Shown: positions 26,571-36,551 of the stretch, piece by piece
Numbering within the stretch: the first letter of the stretch is position 1
Layout of the letters: every line of letters starts with the position of its first letter
Source: JAPLHP01 sp963720375
GTDB lineage: Bacteria; Chloroflexota; Dehalococcoidia; UBA2247; RBG-13-53-26
Assembly (NCBI GenBank): GCA_963720375.1
Contig: CAVRFM010000015.1
Span: forward strand, 1 to 64,000
Direction of reading: 5' to 3'
DNA: 64,000 nucleotides
Made by a program: the position numbers and the translations under genes
The notes under the pieces: model-generated
Databases searched by the model: none
What the model was told of the DNA's origin: nothing
Seen by the model: the letters and a program-made list of their open reading frames with translations, nothing else

Positions 26571-27626
26571 GTGAACAGACCCCATCAGAATATCCGTCTT
26601 TGGCTGGAAGAGAAGGAGGAGCATCTCTCCCCCCACGCCACGAGGAGCAGGCTCTCCAAGGGAAGGCTCAAACCCGAAGAGCCCTGCCCCACTCGCACTG
26701 CGTTTCAGCGTGATCGGGACCGCATAATTCACTGCAAATCTTTCCGTCGCCTGAAACACAAGACCCAGGTCTTTATTGCTCCCTTGGGAGACCATTACGT
26801 AACCCGATTAACCCATACGCTGGAGGTTGCCCAAATCGCCCGTTCCATATCACGAGGCCTTAACCTCAATGAGGACCTGACAGAGGCAATTGCCCTTGGA
26901 CATGACCTGGGGCACACCCCTTTTGGTCATACGGGAGAGGATGTACTGAATGAAATCTCGCCTCTGGGATTCAGGCACAATGAGCAGAGTCTGCGGGTCG
27001 TTGACTTCTTGGAGAAAGGTGGCGAAGGGCTTAATCTCACCTGGGAAGTAAGAGAGGGCATATTGAAGCACTCCAAGTCAAGGGTAGACGTTCTTGGCGA
27101 AGGGTGGGAGCCAGTAGACACACTTGAAGGGCAGATATGCAAAATCGCCGACATCATCGCCTACATCAACCACGACATCGATGATGCTCTACGCGCTGGA
27201 GTTATCAAGGAGAGCGACATCCCCTGCACCACCACCCTCCTGCTGGGGGAATCTCATTCCAAGCGGATAAATACGGTGGTCTGCGACATATTAGACTATT
27301 CATGGGCCGCCAGAGGAGAGGACTTGACAAGCAATCAAATACGGCCGATTATTGGCATCAGCCCTGCGGTCAGCGAGGCTATGAACACCCTGAGAAACTT
27401 CCTTTTCGAGAGAGTCTATAACTCCGACCTGGTAAACCAAGAAGCAGAGAAGGCCAAGAAGATAGTTTGCCTACTTTACGAATATTTCATGGAACACGAA
27501 GATGGTCTGCCCAGGGAATATGCTCTCTGCAATGAACCTCTTCCCAGAAGAGTGGTGGATTATGTGGCCGGCATGACCGATCAATATGCTATCAGGATGT
27601 CCGAGAACCTGGGCTTGTTATGCTAA
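26571..27626 (+). CDS. dgt: Deoxyguanosinetriphosphate triphosphohydrolase-like HD protein
   Basis: A 351-residue HD-domain phosphohydrolase. The metal site is built from H in RLTHTLEV, HD in ALGHDLGHTPFGH and a later Asp. RDRDRIIHCKSFRRLKHKTQV near residue 50 is typical of dGTPase-like proteins of the shorter, Dgt type 2 branch. These hydrolyse dNTPs to nucleoside and triphosphate. The start is GTG 26571, with a weak ribosome site; the preceding gene stops 30 bases earlier. The order dgt-dnaG-rpoD is found in several phyla. Confidence 0.9.
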   Translation: MNRPHQNIRLWLEEKEEHLSPHATRSRLSKGRLKPEEPCPTRTAFQRDRDRIIHCKSFRRLKHKTQVFIAPLGDHYVTRLTHTLEVAQIARSISRGLNLNEDLTEAIALGHDLGHTPFGHTGEDVLNEISPLGFRHNEQSLRVVDFLEKGGEGLNLTWEVREGILKHSKSRVDVLGEGWEPVDTLEGQICKIADIIAYINHDIDDALRAGVIKESDIPCTTTLLLGESHSKRINTVVCDILDYSWAARGEDLTSNQIRPIIGISPAVSEAMNTLRNFLFERVYNSDLVNQEAEKAKKIVCLLYEYFMEHEDGLPREYALCNEPLPRRVVDYVAGMTDQYAIRMSENLGLLC

Positions 27627-27658
27627 TCCCCTTTGCGCAGGGTTTCGCTTGATTTGAT

Positions 27659-29512
27659 ATGGACGATATTGACGAAATAAAACAGAGATTAGACATTGTG
27701 GAGATAGTCTCCGGCTACGTGCCTGATTTGAAGAAGGCCGGACGAAACTTCAAAGCCCTGTGTCCATTCCACTCGGAGAAAACTCCATCCTTTTATGTCT
27801 TTCCAGAGCGTCAGGGCTGGCATTGCTTTGGAGCCTGCGGTACAGGGGGCGATGTTTTCTCCTTCGTTATGAAAAAGGAAGGCATTGACTTCGGGGAAGC
27901 ATTACGAATTCTGGCACAAAGGGCAGGAGTCACTCTTACTTCGAGGAAAGCCGATGAGGGTGAAACAGAGGCAGAGAAACTCAAGAAGATAAACGAGACC
28001 GCTTCTGAATACTACCATAACTTGCTCCTCCGCTCTCCAAGCGGCCAGCAGGCCCGAACCTACCTGGCACAGCGGGGAGTCTCAGAAAAAACAATCAGCG
28101 ACTTCCAATTGGGCTACAGCCCTGATAGCTGGGACTCACTACGTCAGGAAATGATAAAGGGTGGCCACCGAGAGGATGATCTGAAAGCTGCCGGCCTGTT
28201 GGTAGAAAGGGAGCGAGAGCCGGGCACATATGACCGCTTCCGCAACCGATTGATGTTCCCTATTCGAGATACAGCCGGAAGAGTCTTGGGCTTTGGAGCA
28301 CGAGCGCTCGATGATTCTCTGCCCAAATACCTCAACTCGCCCCAGACGCTCATCTTTGATAAGAGTAACGCCCTCTACGGCATTGACCGGGCCAAACCAG
28401 CCATAAGGAAGCAGGATCTGGCAGTAGTGGTAGAAGGCTACATGGACGTCATCATCGCCCATCAGTATGGCTTCAACAACGTAGTGGCTTCCCTGGGCAC
28501 AGCCCTCACCGAGAAACAGGTGAGTATCATCAAGAGGCTGACAAAACGTCTCACTCTGGCCCTCGATGCTGATGCTGCTGGCGAAATGGCAACACTGCGA
28601 GGAATCGAGGTGGCCAGTCAAACCTTTGATCGGAAGGTAGTACCACTGCCAACCTCAGCGGGTCTGGTGAGATATGAGGATCTTCTCGATGCGGAGATAA
28701 GCGTCATGGTCTTGCCCCCAGGCAATGATCCTGACGATATCATTAAGGAAAGACCTGAGGAATGGGAGCGTCTACTCAAAGAGGCACCGCCGGTAGTCGA
28801 TTACACCTTCCAGCTTGTGGTTTCCAAATTAGACATGACGAGGCTGAAAGACAAAACTCAGGCTGTAGACCAGTTACTGCCTCTCATTGCTGGGATTAAG
28901 CATCCGGTCCGTCAAGCTCACTACATTCAGAAGCTGGCCAGTGCTGTAGCTGTGGATGAACAAATCATGGTTTCAGCACTCAGCCATCTGGGGCAGAAAC
29001 CGAGCGCCTCAAAACGAGGTGGTAACTTGAAACAGCCTTCCTGGCTCATGTCGCACCTGTCTTCGAACGATCCACAGGCCGAGTACTGCCTTACGCTGCT
29101 GCTTCGCTATCCGGAGCTCAGAAACCATGCTTCAGGGCTGTCGGCTGATTTCTTTCCCCACACCCAACATCGTGAACTCTTTCTTGCGTGGCAGGGGGCT
29201 GCTGATCTCGATTCAATGCGCCAAGGGCTGGATGAGACCCTCAAGGAGCATCTGGACACCATCCTAACAAAACCCTCACCCCCACTGCGCGAAGAGGAAA
29301 AGGAACGTGCCATTCGTGAGTGCATCTACCGCTTGCGCGAGCGATGGTTGAAGGACTTGAAGACAAAAGAGGAGGTCCTGATTACAGAGATCGAGGCCGA
29401 GGGCAGCAACACCGATTTGAAAGAGATACAGCAATCCGCAGTAAGGCGAGATACTGAATTAGGAGAGGTTTTTCTTCATGGCAGACCGAGAAAAAACAAA
29501 AGGACGAGCTAG
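27659..29512 (+). CDS. dnaG: DNA primase
   Basis: DnaG makes RNA primers for lagging-strand synthesis. The 617-residue protein has an N-terminal CHC2 zinc ribbon (C35, H38, C56, C60), a Toprim catalytic core (VVEGYMDVI, then LALDADAAG) and a C-terminal helicase-binding region. In the zinc ribbon the second cysteine pair reads CFGAC, a C-x3-C spacing, where the common form is C-x2-C. ATG 27659 has no good ribosome site. The 3' end overlaps rpoD by 35 bases, so the two genes are an operon. Confidence 0.96.
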   Translation: MDDIDEIKQRLDIVEIVSGYVPDLKKAGRNFKALCPFHSEKTPSFYVFPERQGWHCFGACGTGGDVFSFVMKKEGIDFGEALRILAQRAGVTLTSRKADEGETEAEKLKKINETASEYYHNLLLRSPSGQQARTYLAQRGVSEKTISDFQLGYSPDSWDSLRQEMIKGGHREDDLKAAGLLVEREREPGTYDRFRNRLMFPIRDTAGRVLGFGARALDDSLPKYLNSPQTLIFDKSNALYGIDRAKPAIRKQDLAVVVEGYMDVIIAHQYGFNNVVASLGTALTEKQVSIIKRLTKRLTLALDADAAGEMATLRGIEVASQTFDRKVVPLPTSAGLVRYEDLLDAEISVMVLPPGNDPDDIIKERPEEWERLLKEAPPVVDYTFQLVVSKLDMTRLKDKTQAVDQLLPLIAGIKHPVRQAHYIQKLASAVAVDEQIMVSALSHLGQKPSASKRGGNLKQPSWLMSHLSSNDPQAEYCLTLLLRYPELRNHASGLSADFFPHTQHRELFLAWQGAADLDSMRQGLDETLKEHLDTILTKPSPPLREEEKERAIRECIYRLRERWLKDLKTKEEVLITEIEAEGSNTDLKEIQQSAVRRDTELGEVFLHGRPRKNKRTS

Positions 29513-31622
29513 AAGTAAGAATAAAAGGGTTAAGAACCCGGAAGAAGTGAAGATGCCAAAAAGAGGCAAGGAGTCATCAGTGCTTCCCCAAGCAGCACCT
29601 GAGACGGTGGAAGATACTAAGGCCAGACCATCCGTAAAAGTGAAAAGAGCTAAGGGGGAGGCGCAGGCACCACCCGAAGCAGTGGCTTCGGAGACGATAA
29701 AGGCCAAAGGCCGAGGACGACCTAAAGGTAAGATGTCATCAGTGCTTCCCCAGGCAGCACCTGAGCCCAAAACCAAGACGGTGGAGGATACTACTAAGGC
29801 CAAACCGTCCCCAAAACCAAAAGGGGCTGAGGGGAAGGCGCAGGCACCACCTGAAGCAGTGGCTTCGGAGACGATAAAGGCCAGAGGCCGAGGACGACCT
29901 AAAGGTAAGAAGTCATCAGTGCTTCCCCAGGCAACACCTGAGCCCAAAACCAAGACGGTGGAGGATACTACTAAGGCCAAACCGTCCCCAAAACCAAAAG
30001 GGGCTGAGGGGAAGGCGCAGGCACCACCTGAAGCAGTGGCTCCGGAGACGATAAAGGCCAAAGGCCGAGGACGACCTAAAGGCAAGAGTGCTGAAGCCGC
30101 AGAGACCAAGCCTTCAACACCACGAAAAGGGAAACCATCCTCCGGCCTCTCATATGCAGGGTCTGAGTACTGGTCTTTTGAAGACATGGGGGCTGGCTTT
30201 GAGCCGGAGCCCTTACAGGACATCTACGCCATTGCAGGTGAGGAAGACGAAGAGGAGTCGCCTGAGGTAGTTTCCCTGGAGAAGAAGGCTGGTGTCGGAC
30301 TTGAACCTGCGCTACCGAAGGCAGCGCTTGACGAACTGGAAATAGCCGATGACCCTGTGCGCATGTATCTACGCCAAATCGGCAGGGTACCTCTCCTCAC
30401 TGCGGATGAGGAGAAGGTCCTGGCCAGAAACAAAGAGGAAAAAGACTATATCAATGCCATAAAAGAGGAATACTCCCGGAAGTCAGGGACAACGGCTACA
30501 GCAACAGCTATTGATGTCGTCATTGTTCTGCTGGATCGGCTAGAGCAGACTATTCCTCTTCTGAACGCAGTAGAGAAGCAAATCGCCCTTGCTCCGCACA
30601 AACGTCTGGACAAGAGACTTTCAAATCCGCAGTTGCGAGCTGCTCTGGATAGGGAACTAAGCGAACAAATGATAGAAGCTCTGTCCCGCACAATGGAAGA
30701 AAATCCCACTAAAGTGGAGCAGTCCTTAAAAGACCTTTCACTTGCCAGCTCCCTCTTGCCCCAAGACGTCCTCGATATTACAGGCAAGAAATCGCTAGCT
30801 GCATTAAGTGGCCTGATACACGACCCCGACTTCCCCAACACTCTCAAGCCCTTTGAGGAACAAATCGATAAGTATTTCGAAGTCATCGAGCAAGAAGGAA
30901 GGGCGGCAGAAGAACGCCTGGTTGAAGCTAACCTGAGGTTGGTAGTCAGCGTAGCCAAGAAATATGCAGAACGGGGGATGTCATTCCTCGACGTTATCCA
31001 GGAGGGAAACATCGGTCTCCTTCGCGCCGTGGAGAAATTTGATTACCGTCGGGGCTACAAATTCAGCACCTATGCAACATGGTGGATCCGTCAGTCGATC
31101 ACCAGAGCTATCGCCGACCAAGCTCGCACCATACGCATACCCGTGCATATGGTAGAGACCATCACCAAGCTTTATCGGACCACCCGCCGTCTAGCCCAGG
31201 AATTTGGGCGTGAGCCAACCATTGAGGAGATCAGCACCGAGATGGAAATGCCTCCAGAAAAGGTGGAGGAGATCATGAAGATATCCCAGGAACCCATCTC
31301 ATTGGAAACCCCCATCGGAGAGGAAGAGGATAGCCACCTGGGAGATTTTATCGAGGACCGCAAGATAATGTCCCCCGTCGATACCGCCTCTTATGAACTG
31401 CTCAAGGACCAGATATCCGGCGTACTGGACACCCTAACTCCCAGGGAGCAGAGAGTGCTCAGATTGAGGTTTGGGCTTGAAGACGGGAGAGCCCGTACCC
31501 TGGAAGAGGTGGGCAAGGAGTTCAAGGTAACCCGAGAGCGAATCAGGCAAATCGAAGCTAAGGCACTGCGCAAACTGCGTCATCCTACCCGTAGCAGGAA
31601 ACTGAAGGACTACCTGGAGTAA
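29478..31622 (+). CDS. rpoD: RNA polymerase sigma-70 factor with AT-hook repeat extension
   Basis: The housekeeping sigma factor (714 residues). From residue 291 it has region 1.2 (DDPVRMYLRQIG), a nonconserved insert, region 2 (ANLRLVVSVAKKY, YKFSTYATWWIRQ), region 3 and region 4 (TLTPREQRVLRLRFGL, then VTRERIRQIEAKALRKLR). The first 205 residues are unlike normal region 1.1: three tandem repeats of 53-58 residues, each ending with an AT-hook core GRGRPKG flanked by Lys/Arg (77-85, 136-144, 195-203). AT-hooks bind the minor groove of AT-rich DNA. ATG 29478 follows AGGAGAGG and lies inside the 3' end of dnaG. Confidence 0.95.
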   Translation: MADREKTKGRARSKNKRVKNPEEVKMPKRGKESSVLPQAAPETVEDTKARPSVKVKRAKGEAQAPPEAVASETIKAKGRGRPKGKMSSVLPQAAPEPKTKTVEDTTKAKPSPKPKGAEGKAQAPPEAVASETIKARGRGRPKGKKSSVLPQATPEPKTKTVEDTTKAKPSPKPKGAEGKAQAPPEAVAPETIKAKGRGRPKGKSAEAAETKPSTPRKGKPSSGLSYAGSEYWSFEDMGAGFEPEPLQDIYAIAGEEDEEESPEVVSLEKKAGVGLEPALPKAALDELEIADDPVRMYLRQIGRVPLLTADEEKVLARNKEEKDYINAIKEEYSRKSGTTATATAIDVVIVLLDRLEQTIPLLNAVEKQIALAPHKRLDKRLSNPQLRAALDRELSEQMIEALSRTMEENPTKVEQSLKDLSLASSLLPQDVLDITGKKSLAALSGLIHDPDFPNTLKPFEEQIDKYFEVIEQEGRAAEERLVEANLRLVVSVAKKYAERGMSFLDVIQEGNIGLLRAVEKFDYRRGYKFSTYATWWIRQSITRAIADQARTIRIPVHMVETITKLYRTTRRLAQEFGREPTIEEISTEMEMPPEKVEEIMKISQEPISLETPIGEEEDSHLGDFIEDRKIMSPVDTASYELLKDQISGVLDTLTPREQRVLRLRFGLEDGRARTLEEVGKEFKVTRERIRQIEAKALRKLRHPTRSRKLKDYLE
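29574..30086 (+). repeat. Tandem repeats inside rpoD (three units)
   Basis: Units run at about 29574-29732, 29736-29909 and 29913-30086. The last two have a 177-base period and are almost identical at base level, differing at only a few positions, which shows recent duplication; the first is more diverged and lacks five codons. Each encodes a Pro/Ala/Lys-rich stretch ending in an AT-hook. Confidence 0.95.
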
Positions 31623-31731
31623 ACAATACCTCTCGCGCCTAACCTTACGAGCCACTGGGAACTCCTTCGGGCAAGCTGGCTTAGCACCCAGCATGCCCCG
31701 GTGAAACATAAGAAATAGGAGAGCGACGGGG

Positions 31732-33057
31732 TTACTTCAACCCCGAGAGCAACCGCTTGGCCTTACCAGAATCCATTTGCTTCATCAGCTTCTGTACCTG
31801 ACGGAATTGATTGAGAAGCTGGTTTACATCCTGGGGAGTGGTTCCACTGCCTTGAGCAATACGTTTCCTTCGGCTGCCATCTATTATCTCAGGGCGCTGG
31901 CGCTCTTCCTTTGTCATAGAGAGTACTATCGCTTCCACCTTCTTTAGCTGCTTCTCATCCACTCCCTCGGGCAACCGGCGGGCCAGGGAAGAAAGCCCGG
32001 GGACCATCTCCATCAACTGCCCCAGTGAACCTATCTTCTTGACTTGCTGTAGCTGACTCAGAAAGTCCTCCAGGGTGAAGGTGGCTGTACGCAGCTTCTT
32101 CTCCATATCCTTGGCCCACTTCTCATCAACTACCTTCTCTGCTTTCTCGATCAGGGTAAGCATATCCCCCATGCCCAGGATGCGAGAAGACATGCGATCG
32201 GGATAGAAAGGCTCCAGAGCATCAACCTTCTCCCCTGTTCCAATAAACTTGATAGGGACTCCGGTGACTGACTTTATGGATAGAGCCGCGCCACCTCTGG
32301 CATCACCATCCATCTTGGTGAGTATCAAGCCGGTCAGGCCTACCTTGGTGTTGAATTCTTCAGCCACTCGTACCGCCTCCTGACCTGTCATGGCATCAAC
32401 CACCAAAAGTATCTCAGAAGGCTCGAGCACCTTCTTCACCTCCACCAACTCCTTCATCAGCGCCTCATCGATATGGAGACGGCCCTGGGTATCTACCACC
32501 AGCCAGGTAGCTGCCAGTTCCTTAGCCCGCTGGATAGAGTGGACACAGATATTCGGCGGTGCTGCCTTCTGGTCCTCAGCATAGACAGGGATGTCAAGCT
32601 GCTTCCCCAGAATAACAAGTTGGTCTATGGCCGCCGGCCGGCGTGTATCAGCAGCTACCAGCAAAGGACGTTGCCCTGAGTGCCTCAGGTACAGACCCAG
32701 CTTTGCCGCCGTGGTAGTTTTACCACTGCCCTGAAGCCCCACCAGCATCAAAACAGAAGGAGGATGGCCTGCTGTGGTCAGTGTGCTCTGTCCTCCACCA
32801 AGGATAGCCGTAAGCTCTTCATGAACGATCTTCACCACCTGCTGCGTTGGAGACAAGCTCTGTAAGACCTGGCTGGTAAGCACACGCTCTCTCACTTTGG
32901 CAGTGAACTCCTTCACTACCTTCAGGTTAACATCTGCCTCCAAAAGCGCCAGCCTCACCTGCCGTAGCGCTTCATCCACATCCTTCTCAGTGAGCCCGCC
33001 CTTACCGCTCAGCTTCTTGAAAACGGCCCCTATCTTCTCAGACAAAAGCTCAAACAT
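31732..33057 (-). CDS. ffh: Signal recognition particle GTPase Ffh
   Basis: Ffh (441 residues) binds SRP RNA and signal peptides and delivers nascent membrane proteins to FtsY. N domain, G domain with P-loop GLQGSGKT (107-114) and TKMDGDARGGAALS, and a methionine-rich M domain with RRKRIAQGSGTT. The G3 motif, normally DTAGR, reads DTQGR (189-193). The M domain is complete. It converges with rpoD; the 109-base gap has no clear bidirectional terminator. The SRP RNA gene is not in this window. Confidence 0.95.
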   Translation of the reverse strand: MFELLSEKIGAVFKKLSGKGGLTEKDVDEALRQVRLALLEADVNLKVVKEFTAKVRERVLTSQVLQSLSPTQQVVKIVHEELTAILGGGQSTLTTAGHPPSVLMLVGLQGSGKTTTAAKLGLYLRHSGQRPLLVAADTRRPAAIDQLVILGKQLDIPVYAEDQKAAPPNICVHSIQRAKELAATWLVVDTQGRLHIDEALMKELVEVKKVLEPSEILLVVDAMTGQEAVRVAEEFNTKVGLTGLILTKMDGDARGGAALSIKSVTGVPIKFIGTGEKVDALEPFYPDRMSSRILGMGDMLTLIEKAEKVVDEKWAKDMEKKLRTATFTLEDFLSQLQQVKKIGSLGQLMEMVPGLSSLARRLPEGVDEKQLKKVEAIVLSMTKEERQRPEIIDGSRRKRIAQGSGTTPQDVNQLLNQFRQVQKLMKQMDSGKAKRLLSGLK

Positions 33058-33234
33058 TTCTCATCGCCACAATCATCGCTCTTGATCCATAATGAACGCC
33101 GATTAACATTTTAGTCGTTGTCAGTCGGAAATGAAAGAAATGGTGCTGCAACTTCTGCGGGCGAAAAGATCCGATTCCCAATAGCACATGCGGTAACACA
33201 GGGATATAATAACCCCAGGATCTGAGAACCAGAC

Positions 33235-35803
33235 ATGATACCCTCAAAGCTCCTCCTGCGCAACTTCATGTGCTATCGGGATAATGTGCCCGCACTCCAC
33301 TTTGATGGCATTCAGCTGGCCTGCCTTTGTGGAGATAACGGCCATGGCAAGTCCGCCCTGATCGATGCCATTACCTGGGCACTATGGGGAAAATCCCGGG
33401 CCAAGAGTGACGACGATCTCATCCATCTGGGACAGAGAGACATGGAGGTGGAGTTCGACTTCCAGGTAGAGGAAACCCGCTATAGAGTGATACGCAAGCG
33501 CACCAAGGCCAGGCTCGACCGCCCCGGTCAAACGCTCCTGGAGTTCCAGGTGGCCGCACAGGATGGCTTTACTTCGATCAGCGGCGACAGCCTGGCTCAG
33601 ACGCAACAGAAGATCATCGGCACCCTGCACATAGACTACCCCACCTTCATCAACAGCGCTCTCCTGCGTCAGGGGCATGCCGATGAATTCACCATCAAAC
33701 CTCCGGGCGAGCGGAAAAAGGTCCTGGCAGACATACTGGGGCTCTCCTACTATGATGAACTGGAGGCGCGTGCCAGGGAGTATGCCCGCACCAGAGAGCA
33801 GGAGCAGCGTGCTATTCAGAATACCCTGGACGAAATCCAGAAGGAGCTCGACCATCGGCCAGAATATGAAACAGCACTGGCACAGATAAAAGAGACACTG
33901 GCAGAGCTCAATGAGCAGGTCGAAAAACAGGAGTCCGAAATAGCCATCTTAAGGGAAAAGAAGAAGGCTCTGGACTTCAAACAGGAGCGGTTAACGGAAC
34001 TGCAAAAGACCGCAGAGCAGGCCAAGAGCAGAATCCGGTCGCTGGCAGACCAGAGTCAAAGAACACACCCGCAGGATTACTGACTATGAGAAGGTGCTGG
34101 AGCAGAAACCAGAGGTAGAGGAGGGCTATGCTCAGCTACAACAGGTGAAACAGAGGAGCGAAGAGCTGAATGCCAAACTGCGAGAATCCTTCGCCCTCAC
34201 CAAACGCCAAGATCAACTGGTGCAGGCTATCAATGAAGCCAGGGGAAAGAAGCTGGAGGAGCGGGGGCGACTTCAGAGCAAGGCAGAGCAATTAGAAGCC
34301 AGGGCCGGAAAGATAGCCCAGCTTGAAGAGGAGTTGGCAGCAACCAGAGCCAGGCTCAGCAGCATTGCCTCCGAGGAAAAGGAGTTATCGCAGAAAAAGG
34401 TGCAGGCCCAGGAACTGACCCTCCGCATCCAGTATCTGAAGTCGGCCAATGCCCAGATAAAACAGCAGGTGAAGGAGTTGAAAGACAAACTGGCCCTGCT
34501 GGCGCAGGGTGATGCCAGGTGCCCTCTATGTGAGACAGAACTGGGAGCAGCCGGAAAGCAAAGCATAGAGGAGAAATACCGGGCAGATCTGAATGCCAAT
34601 ATGACCACGGGACACGGCTATGAGGCAGAAATGAAGGTGAAGGAGAGCGAGCATCAGGAGATCAGCCGCCTGATCAGCCAGTTGGAGCCCAGGATAGACC
34701 GGGAACGCGTCTCCAACCAGAGCCAGATAGTCAGCCTGGAGAAGGAGATCGCTCAGAGCAAAGAGGCTGAAACAGAGCTGGCTAAGGTACAACTTCACCT
34801 CGCCCGGATCGAGGAGCAACTGACCAAGGAAGAATTCGCTTCCGCGGAACAACAAAAGCTGTCGGAAGTCAGGCAGCAGCTAGCGGATCTGGGTTATGAT
34901 ACTGAGAGACATAAACAGGTAAGGGATCTCCTGGCGAAGCTGGAGAAATACGAGAAACTGCAGCGCAAACTGGAGGAAGCCGAAAGGAATCTCCCTTCAG
35001 AGAAAGCCTCCCTCCAACAAGCGGAGAAGGCTACGGCCAACTGGGCATCGACACTGAAAAATGCCCAGGAGAAGGAGGCAACCCTGGCTGAGGAAATCAC
35101 CGTTCTTCCCGAGTTGGCCCAGAGGCTGAATGATGCCGAGCAGGCCTGCAGTGCCTCACGAAAGCAGCAGACCGCAGTAAGGGACAAGATGGTAGCCATG
35201 CAGGAAAGGCTGGCCCGCTGCTCTGAACTGGAAAGCAAGAAGCGGGAAAGGGAGCAGGCCTTGCTCCAAACCCTGAAGGAGAAGGAAGTCTACGAAGAGC
35301 TGTCCCAGGCCTTCGGCAAAAGGGGAGTACAGGTATTCCTCATTGAATCAGCTCTTCCAGAGTTGGAAAGGGAAACCAATGATCTCTTGGGTCGAATGAC
35401 TGACGGCAGAATGCAGGTCAATATCGAGACCCAGCGGGAGGCAAAGAGAGGTAGCACCAGTATTGAGACACTGGATATCAGAATCTCCGACGAACTGGGC
35501 ACGCGCAGCTATGAAATGTATAGTGGCGGGGAGGCTTTCCGTATCAATCTGGCTTTGCGCATCGCCCTCTCCAAACTGCTGGCCCGCCGGGCTGGAGCCC
35601 CCCTGCCTACACTTTTCATCGACGAAGGCTTCGGCACCCAGGACACCAGCGGGCTCCAGAAGCTGGTAGAGTCTATCAACTCCATTCAGGACGACTTCAA
35701 AAAGATAATCGTCATCACTCACCTTGATGAACTCAAAGACGCCTTCCCCGTACGTATCGAGGTCACCAAGACCGGTGAAGGGTCAACTATCTTACTGAGC
35801 TGA
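33235..35803 (+). CDS. sbcC: SbcC/Rad50-family exonuclease subunit, frameshifted
   Basis: SMC-like ATPase that works with the SbcD nuclease on DNA ends. Part one (33235-34083) has the Walker A motif GDNGHGKSALIDAI and the start of a coiled coil. Part two (34094-35803) continues the coiled coil, with the zinc hook CPLCE, then the second coil, signature motif SGGEAFRINLALR and Walker B LFIDEGFGTQD. Removing one A from the AAA run near 34057-34061 would join QSQ to EHTRRITDYEKVL in one frame of about 855 residues, a normal SbcC length. Thus either a one-base insertion in the genome or a homopolymer error. No sbcD is adjacent in the window. Confidence 0.88.
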
Positions 35804-35861
35804 TCAAGTTCGCGGTTGAGGCTGAGGTAACGCCTCCCGTTGATGATACAATTGTAGATCC

Positions 35862-36551
35862 CTAGGTGGTCCTCAGGCGATAGCCTACTCCAGGCTCGGT
35901 AATAATGAACTGCGGGCGTGTTGGGTCGTGCTCTATTTTGCGGCGCAGATTGCTGATGTTCACATGTAAGATGTGGAATTCCTGCTCGTAGCCTGCCCCC
36001 CACACTTCACGCACCAGTTGATGATGGGTTAATACTTTCCCTGCATGAGTGGTAAGCACTCGAAGCATATTATACTCAGTAGGCGTCAACTGTACCTCAC
36101 GGTCTGCCACTGTCACTAGCCGTCGTGATAGGTCAATTCTTAGGTCACCGTTCGTGAAGACTGATTCACCTGTGGGTTGAGTCGCATGGCGCAGGGCGGC
36201 TCGCAGCCGAGCCAGCAATTCACCTGCACCGAATGGCTTGGTCAGGTAATCATCTGCCCCGGCATCAAGGGCAGCAATCTTGTCCCTTTCTGAGCCTCGA
36301 ACGGACAGTATAATGATTGGAATCTGCGTCCACTGCCGCAGCAGGCGCGTGACTTCAACACCATCGATATCCGGTAAGCCCAAGTCAAGAATGACCATGT
36401 CTGGCTTGTGAGCAACAGCATCCGAAAGCGCTTCTTGACCGGAGGCAGCTTCAAAAACCGTGTAGCCCTGAGATGTCAACGCGACATGCAGGAATCGCCG
36501 GATAGGCTCTTCATCGTCAACTACCAGCACGCGTAACCTATCCCCGCTCAT
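35862..36551 (-). CDS. kdpE: KdpE response regulator
   Basis: OmpR/PhoB-family regulator of 229 residues that activates the kdp operon in low potassium. Receiver with D12, D13, phosphoacceptor D56 (VILDLGLPD) and KPFGAGEL, followed by a winged-helix DNA-binding domain (LTPTEYNMLRVL, then HILHVNISNLRRKIE). Its start overlaps the kdpD stop by 4 bases (ATGA). It is the last gene of the kdp cluster and converges with sbcC. Confidence 0.95.
   Translation of the reverse strand: MSGDRLRVLVVDDEEPIRRFLHVALTSQGYTVFEAASGQEALSDAVAHKPDMVILDLGLPDIDGVEVTRLLRQWTQIPIIILSVRGSERDKIAALDAGADDYLTKPFGAGELLARLRAALRHATQPTGESVFTNGDLRIDLSRRLVTVADREVQLTPTEYNMLRVLTTHAGKVLTHHQLVREVWGAGYEQEFHILHVNISNLRRKIEHDPTRPQFIITEPGVGYRLRTT

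Noticed and set aside
29574..30086. Repeats that could be mistaken for a CRISPR or other array
   Set aside because: Units are about 177 bases, in frame, and encode protein repeats; no spacers and no cas genes.
29459..30223. 254-residue minus-strand open frame, repetitive, opposite rpoD
   Set aside because: It is the complementary shadow of the AT-hook repeats in rpoD, with no ribosome site or known family; its repeats follow directly from the coding repeats.
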